Below are positions 1-7,049 of a DNA stretch of 39,817 nt, piece after piece. A program made the translations under genes and the position numbers. Below the pieces are notes generated by a model that worked only from the letters and a program-made list of their open reading frames with translations, had not been told where the DNA came from and ran no database searches. The stretch comes from an uncultured bacterium. GTDB taxonomy: Bacteria > Verrucomicrobiota > Kiritimatiellia > RFP12 > CAIWXQ01. Within the stretch, counting starts at the first letter, position 1. Every line of letters starts with the position of its first letter. The DNA lies in assembly GCA_903861045.1 (NCBI GenBank), contig CAIOST010000394.1, positions 1-39,817 on the forward strand, in the 5' to 3' direction.

Positions 1-117
1 ATCCCCCTCGTAAATCTCCTCCCCGTTTTTATCGAGCAGACCTGTGAATTGCATGAGTTCTAATTTAATACCATCACCCTCTCGCTCCAACGACAAGTTA
101 TCTATCTTCGACAGCAT
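1..117 (-). CDS. YopX-like phage protein, fragment cut by the window edge
   Basis: Reading the - strand from the ATG at 117-115 gives 39 residues with no stop before the window edge. The run includes ELMQFTGLLDKNGEEIYEGD, a very close match to the hallmark LMQFTGLKDKNGKEIYEGD segment of YopX-family proteins, which are found mostly in phages and prophages and have no well-defined function. In the family this segment is preceded by about 40-60 residues that normally begin MREIKFRAWD; that N-terminus is not seen here. An in-frame stop lies at 123-121 and a run of 14 G begins just beyond, so the gene appears to have lost its 5' end at the junction. No ribosome binding site precedes the ATG. Family identity rests on one motif but the motif is distinctive. 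Confidence 0.6.
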   Translation of the reverse strand, partial: MLSKIDNLSLEREGDGIKLELMQFTGLLDKNGEEIYEGD

Positions 118-131
118 ACTTTACGCATCTG

Positions 132-545
132 ATGGGGGGGGGGGGGGCTCCGATCTGCGAAGACTTGAAGTTTGCAACGCTGGCCGGCCCGGGCATGCCA
201 AGCGCAGCCAGCCTTGCTGGTTTTGGGGCCGCCAACAACGCTTGGTGTATTGCGGCGCCCACATCTTCAAATAATGTTTCGGAAGATGCCTTCATCTATA
301 CGCGGAACATTGTATTTGCTGGCGTGACGTATTCAGCTGGCGTTGAAGTGAAATGCAGCGATGTTTCTCAACTGACGACAGCAGCCGCCGATTTAGGCAG
401 TTATAATCTGAATCGCGGAATTTATGTCACCTACGGCGGAGCATGCATTGACCGCCGCGACAAGTACATGGGTGTTGATTCAAACGATAACCCAACGAAC
501 AATCTTGTGAGTTCAACCAATTCAGTTAAGATCTATCGTCCTTAG
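132..545 (+). CDS. C-terminal fragment of a type IV/type II pseudopilin-like protein
   Basis: The frame reads without a stop from the G tract to the TAG at 543-545 (about 133 residues after the G run). The text is like the C-terminal half of prepilin-type proteins abundant in Lentisphaerota and Kiritimatiellota: PGMPSAASLAGFGAANNAW, then a segment ending in AFIYTRN, and a beta-rich tail with two or three cysteines. The hydrophobic N-terminal helix and prepilin peptidase site that define the family are absent, and upstream sequence in all frames is unlike a pilin, so the gene is truncated at the G run. The ATG at 132 is only the first codon available after the junction; no Shine-Dalgarno is visible. 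Function as a surface or secretion pseudopilin is inferred from resemblance. Confidence 0.5.
   Translation: MGGGGAPICEDLKFATLAGPGMPSAASLAGFGAANNAWCIAAPTSSNNVSEDAFIYTRNIVFAGVTYSAGVEVKCSDVSQLTTAAADLGSYNLNRGIYVTYGGACIDRRDKYMGVDSNDNPTNNLVSSTNSVKIYRP
134..147 (+). repeat. Homopolymer of 14 G between two gene fragments
   Basis: Fourteen consecutive G separate the 5'-truncated YopX-like fragment (- strand) from the 5'-truncated pseudopilin fragment (+ strand). It is the longest homopolymer in the window. It may be a real slippage-prone tract or the scar of an assembly join. Confidence 0.9.
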
Positions 546-573
546 TAATCCGTTAAATCATTCTATGATACGC

Positions 574-606
574 AAGCGGCGTCGCCTACGGGTGACGCCG
601 CTTTAT
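574..606 (+). terminator. Stem-loop terminator after the pseudopilin fragment
   Basis: A perfect 10-bp stem (AAGCGGCGTC at 574-583 with GACGCCGCTT at 594-603) encloses a 10-base loop and is followed by a short T-rich stretch. It lies between the pilin stop and the priA start. The U tract is weak, so termination may be partial. Confidence 0.6.
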
Positions 607-613
607 GTATATT

Positions 614-2935
614 ATGATTGCCCGTATCACAGTGGCGGCGGCGGTGGACCGCCTGTTTGATTACGTCGTGCCGGACGTGCTGCGGGCGCAGGTGGTGCCG
701 GGGATGCGGGTACGCGTGCCGTTCGGTCCGCGCACCGTCACGGGGTATGTGGTAGAGGTGGTGGAACAGCCTGATCCGCCTGATCCGGCGGCTCAGACGG
801 ATCTGCTGGGGGAGCGCATCGCGCCGACCCGCGCGCTGAAAAGCATCGAGGGGATTGTGGGGGAGCACCCCTTCCTGACCGAGCCGTTGCTTAAGCTGTT
901 GCAGTGGCTGGCGGGGTATTATGGTGCGTCGCTGGAGGCGGCCATTCGCAGCGCCTTGCCGGCCCCGGTGCGCGCGGAGGGGGCGCGGGCCAAGGAACAG
1001 CTCTTTGTGGATCTGCCCGATCGGACGGATCAGTCTGATCAGACGGATCAGCCAGATCCTAAACTGACACCGCGGCAGGCCGAGATCCTGGCCCAGATCC
1101 GTCAGGTGGGCGGCGGTTGGGCGTCTACGGTCTGCCGGGAGTTTCACTGCACGCCGGAGATGCTGCGCAAACTGGCGGCGGCCGGGGTCATTACGCTGGC
1201 CGCGCGGGCCATGCGGCGGAATCCCATGGCGAATCGCGCCGTTTTGCCGACGCTCCCTTTGGCGCTCATGCCGGAGCAGGCTACGGCGCTGGCCCAGGTG
1301 CAAGCACTTTGCGATGACCCATCGCCACGGCCGCTGCTGCTGTTGGGCGTCACGAATAGCGGCAAGACCGAGGTCTATTTGCAGGGGATTGCACATGTTT
1401 TGGCGCAGGGGCGGGGCGCGATTGTATTGGTGCCAGAGATTGCCCTGACGCCGCAGACCGTGCAGCGGTTTGCCGGGCGGTTCGGCCCTCAGGTAGCCGT
1501 GCTGCATAGCGCGTTGAGTGACGGCGAGCGCTACGATGAATGGCACCGGATCCGCACGGGCGAGGCGCGGGTGGTGGTTGGCCCGCGTTCCGCCGTGTTT
1601 GCACCGGTGACGCGGTTGGGGTTGATCGTGGTCGATGAGGAGCATGAACCCAGCTACAAGCAGGATGAAGCCCCCCGCTATAATGCCCGGGATGTGGCCG
1701 TTATGCGCGGCCGCATGGAACAGAGTGCCGTGATCCTCGGTTCTGCCACCCCGGCCATGGAAACCTGGTATAACGCCCAGCGTGGTAAGTATCATCTGGC
1801 ACGCATGCTTTGCCGCGTGGACAACCGCCCGCGGCCGTCGGTGCGTGTGGTGGACATGCGCATTGAGATGGCCAAGGCCGGGCATGTGCAGGTTTTTTCC
1901 AGTGCGTTGCTGGATGCCATTCAGAACCGGTTGTCAGTCGGGGAGCAGGTGATCCTCTTCTTGAACCGACGCGGCTATGCTACATCGCTGCAATGCCCGT
2001 GCTGCGGCTATGTGGCGACCTGTGAAGCCTGTGCCGTGGCGTTTACCTATCACCAGACGGATACCTGCCTGCGCTGTCACACCTGTGGCGATTTCCGGCA
2101 GGTGCCTGCAGTCTGCCCCGGGTGCCAGGATCCGGCGTTCAAGTACGTCGGTTTTGGGACGCAGCGTGTGGAGATGATTCTGAACAAATGCTGTCCGCAG
2201 GCACGGGTGGCGCGCATGGATGCCGACGTTACGGCCCGGCGGCACAGCCATGATGAAATCCTGGATACGTTCCGCCGCGGGCGTGCCGACATCCTGCTGG
2301 GTACGCAGATGATCGCCAAGGGGCTGCATTTTCCCAGTGTGACGCTGGTGGGGGTATTGGCGGCGGATATGAGCCTGCATATGCCGGACTTTCGTGCCGG
2401 CGAACGTACGTTTCAACTGTTGGCGCAGGTTTCCGGGCGGGCCGGACGCGGCGATATTCCGGGGGAAGTCATCATCCAGACCTATACCCCGCGGCATCCG
2501 GCGGTGGTGGCGGCCGAGACGGCCGATTTTGAGGCATTTGCCGCCGGTGAAATGGCGGAGCGCCGGCGCGGCGGTTTCCCGCCCTACACGCGGATGGTCT
2601 GCTTGACGCTGCGGGGGGGCAGCGAGGAGAAGGTGGCGTTTGTCGCGGCCAAGCTGGCGGAACGTTTGAAGGCGCTGGCGCACCATCAGGGGGCTGGGCA
2701 GGAGGGGGGCGCCAGGCCTGCCGCTACCGGACTGGCACCGGGGGTGGTCGTGGATGTGTCCGACGCGCTGCCAGCGCCGCGCGCCAAGGCCAAGGGGGAG
2801 TTCCGCTATCAGATTCTGCTGCGTGCCGTGGCGATGGCCAGCATCCACCCGCTGTTGCACCAGGCGGTGGGCGAAGCCCGGTTGCCCGCTGACGTGGCAC
2901 TGGCGCTGGACGTGGATGCGCTGAGCATTCTGTAG
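614..2935 (+). CDS. priA: Primosomal protein N' (PriA helicase)
   Basis: PriA is the 3'-5' superfamily 2 helicase that reloads the replisome at stalled forks. Visible parts, counted from the upstream ATG at 605: an N-terminal 3'-binding domain; a Walker A GVTNSGKTEVYL near residue 250 (usual GVTGSGKTEVY); the DEEH box near 344; and the family-specific zinc region with CPCC, CEAC, CLRC, CHTC and CPGC between about 464 and 507. The C-terminal helicase lobe has GTQMIAKG and the QVSGRAGR motif. Total length (about 773 residues) is normal. I place the start at 614 (MIARITVAAAVDRLFDY), which matches family N-termini; the ATG at 605 lies on the tail of the terminator hairpin. A short Asp/Gln/Thr-rich insert (nt 1010-1065) is encoded by GATC-rich repeats. 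It converges with the dehydrogenase gene with 4 bases between stops. Confidence 0.95.
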   Translation: MIARITVAAAVDRLFDYVVPDVLRAQVVPGMRVRVPFGPRTVTGYVVEVVEQPDPPDPAAQTDLLGERIAPTRALKSIEGIVGEHPFLTEPLLKLLQWLAGYYGASLEAAIRSALPAPVRAEGARAKEQLFVDLPDRTDQSDQTDQPDPKLTPRQAEILAQIRQVGGGWASTVCREFHCTPEMLRKLAAAGVITLAARAMRRNPMANRAVLPTLPLALMPEQATALAQVQALCDDPSPRPLLLLGVTNSGKTEVYLQGIAHVLAQGRGAIVLVPEIALTPQTVQRFAGRFGPQVAVLHSALSDGERYDEWHRIRTGEARVVVGPRSAVFAPVTRLGLIVVDEEHEPSYKQDEAPRYNARDVAVMRGRMEQSAVILGSATPAMETWYNAQRGKYHLARMLCRVDNRPRPSVRVVDMRIEMAKAGHVQVFSSALLDAIQNRLSVGEQVILFLNRRGYATSLQCPCCGYVATCEACAVAFTYHQTDTCLRCHTCGDFRQVPAVCPGCQDPAFKYVGFGTQRVEMILNKCCPQARVARMDADVTARRHSHDEILDTFRRGRADILLGTQMIAKGLHFPSVTLVGVLAADMSLHMPDFRAGERTFQLLAQVSGRAGRGDIPGEVIIQTYTPRHPAVVAAETADFEAFAAGEMAERRRGGFPPYTRMVCLTLRGGSEEKVAFVAAKLAERLKALAHHQGAGQEGGARPAATGLAPGVVVDVSDALPAPRAKAKGEFRYQILLRAVAMASIHPLLHQAVGEARLPADVALALDVDALSIL

Positions 2936-2939
2936 CCGC

Positions 2940-3989
2940 CTAGCGCATCACCTGCCCGCCGGTTACGGGGAGCGTCTGCCCGGTCTCGTAGTGCTGTTCG
3001 CACAGGTAGTAGATGGCACGCATGACATCCGGCGTGGTGCAGCCACGCCCCATGGGGACCTTGGCTTCGTAGAACCTTTTGACATCAGCCACGGTCAGGG
3101 CCCCCGGCACCTTGCCGGTGCGCAGGTATTGCGCGAACAGACCGTTCTGCGGGTCGGACCAGAGGGGGCCGTCAAAGAAGTTGCCTGGGCAGATGGCATT
3201 GATCTTGATGCCGTCTTCCACCAGTTCCATGGCAAAGCTCTGCGTAAGACCGACGCCGCCGAACTTGCTGCCGGCATAGGCACCGTTGCGATTAGACCCC
3301 TGCAGTCCTGATTTACTGTTGATCTGGATGATGTCGAACCAGGTTGCCGGGCAGGCAAGGTGTTGCAGCGCCATGATCGGGGCAGCCGCCTGCACGCAGA
3401 GGAAGTACCCCTTGTAGTTTACGTTGGTGACGAAATCAAAATCCGCGGCGCTGATGGTCTTGACGCTGCCGGCGCGCAGCACCCCGGCGTTGGCCACCAG
3501 CAGGTCCAAGCCGCCCAAGGCGCCGACCACCGTGGTTAGCGCGGCTTGCACAGAGGCTGGATCCGTGACATTCATGGCCACGCCCATGGCGACTGCGCGT
3601 CCGCAAGCGGCATTGATGCGTTCGGCCGCCGCCCGGGCGCCGTCCACATTGACATCCGCCAGTGCCACCCAGGCACCCTGGGCGGCCAAATCGCTGGCGA
3701 TCTCGCAGCCGAACCCCTGCGCGGCACCGGTAACCAGCGCAATCTTGCCGGCTGCGCGGCCGCTACCTTGGCTAAACTCTGTGCGGATGGTGCCGAGCCC
3801 GGCCAGGCATACCTGTTGGGCCCCGGCGGGGATGGCGGCCCGCAGGGCGGCTACTTGCGCGGCCGGCGTAGCTTCGGTGGGCAGGGGCAGGGCTGGTAGT
3901 TCGGTAGTCATGGCAGGGTCTAGGCGCAGTCGCGGCAACTGTCCGTTGCTTGCTAGGATACCGCGTAGGGCAGGAAGCAGTGTGGTCAT
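2940..3989 (-). CDS. Short-chain dehydrogenase similar to sorbitol-6-phosphate 2-dehydrogenase (SrlD)
   Basis: This is an NAD(P)-dependent short-chain dehydrogenase. The Rossmann core begins about 85 residues in with VTGAAQGFG (TGxxxGxG); then NAG, the catalytic serine region IIQINSKSGLQGS, the YAGSK active-site YxxxK, KFGGVGLTQS, and the C-terminal VTGGQVM. The IIQINSKSG / KFGGVGLTQS / GGQVM set matches SrlD of E. coli closely, suggesting interconversion of a sugar-alcohol phosphate and ketose phosphate. Unlike SrlD (about 260 aa) it carries roughly 85 extra N-terminal residues rich in Ala, Leu and Pro that I do not recognise. Similar cores occur fused behind class II aldolase domains, so the extension could be a linker remnant. 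I chose the ATG at 3989 because GAGGAC precedes it by a proper spacing; an upstream in-frame start at 4043 would overlap the promoter region of the next gene. Confidence 0.8.
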   Translation of the reverse strand: MTTLLPALRGILASNGQLPRLRLDPAMTTELPALPLPTEATPAAQVAALRAAIPAGAQQVCLAGLGTIRTEFSQGSGRAAGKIALVTGAAQGFGCEIASDLAAQGAWVALADVNVDGARAAAERINAACGRAVAMGVAMNVTDPASVQAALTTVVGALGGLDLLVANAGVLRAGSVKTISAADFDFVTNVNYKGYFLCVQAAAPIMALQHLACPATWFDIIQINSKSGLQGSNRNGAYAGSKFGGVGLTQSFAMELVEDGIKINAICPGNFFDGPLWSDPQNGLFAQYLRTGKVPGALTVADVKRFYEAKVPMGRGCTTPDVMRAIYYLCEQHYETGQTLPVTGGQVMR

Positions 3990-4031
3990 GTGTCGTCCTC
4001 TTACGTTGGATGTAAAACCTTTGCGTGCCAG

Positions 4032-4060
4032 TTGACGTCGCAAAGCGATTACGATACTAT
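4032..4060 (+). promoter_or_regulatory. Sigma70-type promoter for the dksA-like gene
   Basis: TTGACG at 4032-4037 and TACTAT at 4055-4060 are separated by 17 bases, a near-consensus arrangement. It sits in the divergent intergenic region, about 50 bases before the ATG at 4112, and would drive the run from the dksA-like gene to lspA, miaA and radC. Confidence 0.55.
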
Positions 4061-4111
4061 ATTCAACTCTCTGTACGGAAGTCTCCTTTGTTCAAGGAAG
4101 GTTGCATTCTC

Positions 4112-4642
4112 ATGCCGACAAGCAAGCCAGCCAAGACTGTCAAGCCAGCTAAACCCGCCAGCAAGGCTGCACCCGCCAGTGAACAGGGCGCCAAGAAGGT
4201 GGACGCCACCACGGCAAAAGGCTGCGGCAAGTGCGGATGTGACAGGGAACAGGGGAAAGAGATGCGGTTTAGCGAGAAGGATTTGCAAACTTTCCGTAAG
4301 GAACTGATGGCGCTGCGCGACCGTCTGACAGGGCAGGTGGCCCGGATGCGACAGGACTCCTTAACGCGTGATGACGAAGTCAACACGGAAGAGGATGGTA
4401 CGGATGCCTTTGACCGACTGTTTGCTTTGGAGCGCGCCGGCAGCGATCAGGATATGATCTTCACGATTGATGAATCCATCATCGCGATTGACGAAGGCAA
4501 GTATGGGCAGTGTGATGGGTGTGGCAATCTCATTGAGAAACCCCGCCTGCAGGCCCTGCCGTTTGCCAAAAATTGCATCAAGTGTCAGTCGGAGATGGAA
4601 CGCAACCGCAATCATGGCGGTGCCCGTCGTCAGGTTCCCTAA
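4112..4642 (+). CDS. DksA/TraR-family zinc-finger protein
   Basis: The C-terminal 110 residues match the DksA/TraR family: a coiled-coil helix pair (FRKELMALRDRLTG...), an acidic segment (DEVNTEEDGTDAFDR), then the C4 zinc finger CDGCG followed by CIKC, with the family's IEKPRLQALPFAKNC. Such proteins bind the RNA polymerase secondary channel and modulate initiation. The first 65 residues are a Lys/Ala/Pro-rich tail reminiscent of nucleic-acid-binding tails, ending in CGKCGC, a possible second metal site not found in E. coli DksA. The ATG at 4112 follows AAGGAAGG at good spacing; an upstream in-frame ATG at 4025 would lie before the promoter. lspA begins 2 bases after the stop, a dksA-lspA order also seen elsewhere. 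Length is 176 aa. Confidence 0.85.
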   Translation: MPTSKPAKTVKPAKPASKAAPASEQGAKKVDATTAKGCGKCGCDREQGKEMRFSEKDLQTFRKELMALRDRLTGQVARMRQDSLTRDDEVNTEEDGTDAFDRLFALERAGSDQDMIFTIDESIIAIDEGKYGQCDGCGNLIEKPRLQALPFAKNCIKCQSEMERNRNHGGARRQVP

Positions 4643-4644
4643 GC

Positions 4645-5133
4645 ATGACGTTGCGGCGTATGCGCCCTGTGCTGGTAGCTGGCGTGGTCGTGGCCTTGGA
4701 TCAGGCCACCAAATGGCTGGTGCGGCGCACTTTCCTGCTTGAGGATACCAGCCTGACGGTGGTGCCGGGCTTGCTGAACCTGTGTTACATTTGTAATACC
4801 GGCGCCGCATGGGGGATGCTCTCCGGGTGGCAGTCCTTTTTGATTGTTTTTTCACTGGTGGCCATGGTGCTGCTGGTTTGGCGCCGTCATGTTCTGCTGG
4901 GTAATCTACCGTGGCGGTGGCTGGTGTTGGGGCTGTTGCTGGGCGGCATTTGCGGCAATCTGATTGACCGTATCTGGTTGGGGTGTGTGGTGGATTTTCT
5001 GGACTTCTATTGGGGAAGATCGCATTTCCCGGCCTTTAACGTGGCGGACGCCTCGATTTGCATCGGCGTGGGACTTTTCCTGCTGTGGCAGTGGCGGGAG
5101 GAGTGGCGGTTGAAGCGCGCCGGCGGACGATAA
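4645..5133 (+). CDS. lspA: Lipoprotein signal peptidase (signal peptidase II)
   Basis: LspA is the inner-membrane aspartyl protease that removes signal peptides from diacylglyceryl-prolipoproteins. The 162-residue product has the expected four membrane helices and all signature blocks: DQATKW near residue 18, NTGAAWG near 50, GNLIDRIWLGCVVDFLDF with one catalytic Asp near the middle, and FPAFNVADASICIG with the second catalytic Asp. The start at 4645 gives a normal N-terminus and sits 2 bases after the dksA-like stop, so translation is probably coupled. The stop overlaps the miaA start as TAATG. Confidence 0.95.
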   Translation: MTLRRMRPVLVAGVVVALDQATKWLVRRTFLLEDTSLTVVPGLLNLCYICNTGAAWGMLSGWQSFLIVFSLVAMVLLVWRRHVLLGNLPWRWLVLGLLLGGICGNLIDRIWLGCVVDFLDFYWGRSHFPAFNVADASICIGVGLFLLWQWREEWRLKRAGGR

Positions 5134-6236
5134 TGGAATATGTACAAGGCCGCGCGAACGCGGAGCGGGCAGGGGCTGGGATGCAAGAAGCCAGGCAGAA
5201 TCCGGTGTCGTCGGCGTGGTTTCTGGTGGGGGCGACAGCAGTAGGTAAGACCGGCGTCGCGCAATATGTCGCGGAGCGCACGGGCGCGGCCATTCTTTCC
5301 GTGGATGCCATGCTGGTCTATCGCGGTATGGATATTGGCACGGCGAAACCTTCCGTGGTGGAACGCGGCGCCGTTCCCTATTTCGGCATCGATTTGGCGG
5401 ACCCGGATGAACCGTTTAGTACCGGTAACTGGCTGCAGGGGGTGCGTGCCCAGCTTGCCGCCGCGCGGGAGTTGGTCTTTGCGCAACCGGGGGTCGCGGG
5501 TAGCGGGGTGCTAGCGGTGGGTGGTACGGGGCTCTATGTGCGGGCCTTGACACAAGGTCTGGAAGCCGCGGCGGCCGATCCAGCCCGGCGGCAGTATTGG
5601 CAGGAACGGCTGGCGCGGGAGGGGTTGGCAAGTTTGCAGCGCGAACTGGCGGCGCGGGTGCCGGCCGCCATCGTCGCGGGGATGGATGAGAAGAATCCAC
5701 GCCGTGTGATTCGTGCGTTGGAACATCTGGAGCAGTATGGTGCGTTGCCGGCGGGGTGGCGAGCCGAGGCGTTGCCGCGGGTGGTGGGGTTGCGCTTACC
5801 GCGCGCCGCCTTGCACATACGAATTGCGGCACGTGTCGCGCAGATGTTCGACCACGGCTTGCTGGCAGAAGTTGAGGCATTGCGGCGGCACTATCCCGTC
5901 TGGCAGCGGCCGCGGGGCGACGCGTCGGCCGGGGGGGCCTCGGCCGTGCCGTCGGAAATCACCGGGGGGGCAGCGGGTGGGGTGGCTACCGCGTGTCAGG
6001 CGATCGGATATGCCGAGGTGTGCGATCTGCTTGACAAGCGCATCACCCGGGAGCAAGCTATCGAACAGATGGTGATCCGTACCCGGCAACTCGCCAAGCG
6101 GCAGGAAACCTGGTTCCGCCATCAGGCAGAGGTAACGTGGCTGGATCTGGCACCGGACGAACCGCTGGCAGCCGTGGGCGCACGCGTGCTGGCGGCCTGG
6201 AGTGAACATGGACCGACCCCCATCCGGTTGTTCTGA
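5133..6236 (+). CDS. miaA: tRNA dimethylallyltransferase
   Basis: MiaA transfers a dimethylallyl group to A37 of tRNAs reading UNN codons. The sequence shows the P-loop GATAVGKT (usual GPTASGKT), VDAMLVYRGMDIGTAKP, GGTGLYVRAL, the NPRRVIRALE segment and a late IGYAEV with the following RQLAKRQETWFR helix. At 367 aa it is somewhat longer than usual: there is a roughly 25-residue N-terminal extension and a Gly/Ala-rich insert of about 25 residues (nt 5910-5990, SAGGASAVPSEITGG region) between the swinging domain and IGYAEV. The ATG at 5133 overlaps the lspA stop (TAATG); the ATG at 5181 is an alternative start. The 3' end overlaps radC by 29 bases. Confidence 0.93.
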   Translation: MEYVQGRANAERAGAGMQEARQNPVSSAWFLVGATAVGKTGVAQYVAERTGAAILSVDAMLVYRGMDIGTAKPSVVERGAVPYFGIDLADPDEPFSTGNWLQGVRAQLAAARELVFAQPGVAGSGVLAVGGTGLYVRALTQGLEAAAADPARRQYWQERLAREGLASLQRELAARVPAAIVAGMDEKNPRRVIRALEHLEQYGALPAGWRAEALPRVVGLRLPRAALHIRIAARVAQMFDHGLLAEVEALRRHYPVWQRPRGDASAGGASAVPSEITGGAAGGVATACQAIGYAEVCDLLDKRITREQAIEQMVIRTRQLAKRQETWFRHQAEVTWLDLAPDEPLAAVGARVLAAWSEHGPTPIRLF

Positions 6237-6987
6237 CAACGGCAAGGGCGCCGCCTATCCGGCGGGGCCGTTGACGGTGCGAGAGATGTTGCCGGATCTG
6301 CGGCCGCGGGAGGCCCTGGCGTTGCGCGGCGCCGAGCAGTTGCCGGATGATGCCTTGCTGGCCATCCTGTTGCGCAGCGGGCGGCGCGGACGCAACGTAG
6401 TGGAGCTGGCGCGTGATGTGTTGCAGGGCTTTGGCGGCCTGCAGGCGTTGTGCCGCGCTTCGTTTGAGGAAATCCAGAGCCGTCGCTATCCCGGTTTGGG
6501 GCGCGTGAAGGCCATGGAGATTGCGGCCGCCATGGAGTTGGGGCGCCGCGCGGCTGCGCAGACGCCGGCGGGGGAAGCACCGGTGGTCCGCGACCCGGAA
6601 AGCGTGGCGCAGCAGTTGCGGCCGCTGGTCGTCAAGCTACAGCAGGAGGTTTTCTGGGCGTTGTTGTTGGATGCGCGGAATCGGCTGATCGGGCGGCCGC
6701 TGGAGATTACACGGGGGTTGCTGGATGCGAGCTTGGTGCACCCGCGCGAAGTCTTTCACATGGCGATCCGACATACGGCGGCGGCGGTCATCCTGGCGCA
6801 TAATCACCCCTCTGGCGATCCGACGCCCTCCGCGGAAGATCTGCGTGTCACCCGGCAACTGGTGGAAGCTTCGCGTATTCTAGGGATTCGCGTGCTCGAT
6901 CATGTTATTGTAGGACGCGAGACGGCTTCCCGACCCGGTCACCTCAGTCTGCGGGAAAAGGGGCTGGCAACGTTCGATGGTTCCTGA
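6208..6987 (+). CDS. radC: RadC-family JAMM/MPN protein (UPF0758)
   Basis: RadC proteins are named for DNA repair but their role remains unsettled. Visible are the N-terminal helix-hairpin-helix region (ALLAILLRSGRRGRNVVELA, then a GLGRVKA hairpin) and the C-terminal JAMM metalloprotease-like domain with its conserved HPREVF, the metal-binding HNHPSGDPTPS and the following D. The 259-residue length is slightly longer than average because of about 25 extra N-terminal residues. The ATG at 6208 lies inside the end of miaA, so translation is probably coupled; a GTG at 6202 is possible but less likely. Confidence 0.92.
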   Translation: MDRPPSGCSDNGKGAAYPAGPLTVREMLPDLRPREALALRGAEQLPDDALLAILLRSGRRGRNVVELARDVLQGFGGLQALCRASFEEIQSRRYPGLGRVKAMEIAAAMELGRRAAAQTPAGEAPVVRDPESVAQQLRPLVVKLQQEVFWALLLDARNRLIGRPLEITRGLLDASLVHPREVFHMAIRHTAAAVILAHNHPSGDPTPSAEDLRVTRQLVEASRILGIRVLDHVIVGRETASRPGHLSLREKGLATFDGS

Positions 6988-7049
6988 TAGCAGGGTGGTA
7001 GGCCGTCGGCAAGAGCAAGGTACAGAACCACCCAAGCGAGGAGTACGTC

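Noticed and set aside
563-1885. 440-codon - strand frame opposite priA
   Set aside because: It is the antisense shadow of a GC-rich gene: Arg/His/Pro-rich, with no family motif, while the + strand is clearly PriA. The same applies to 1934-2860.
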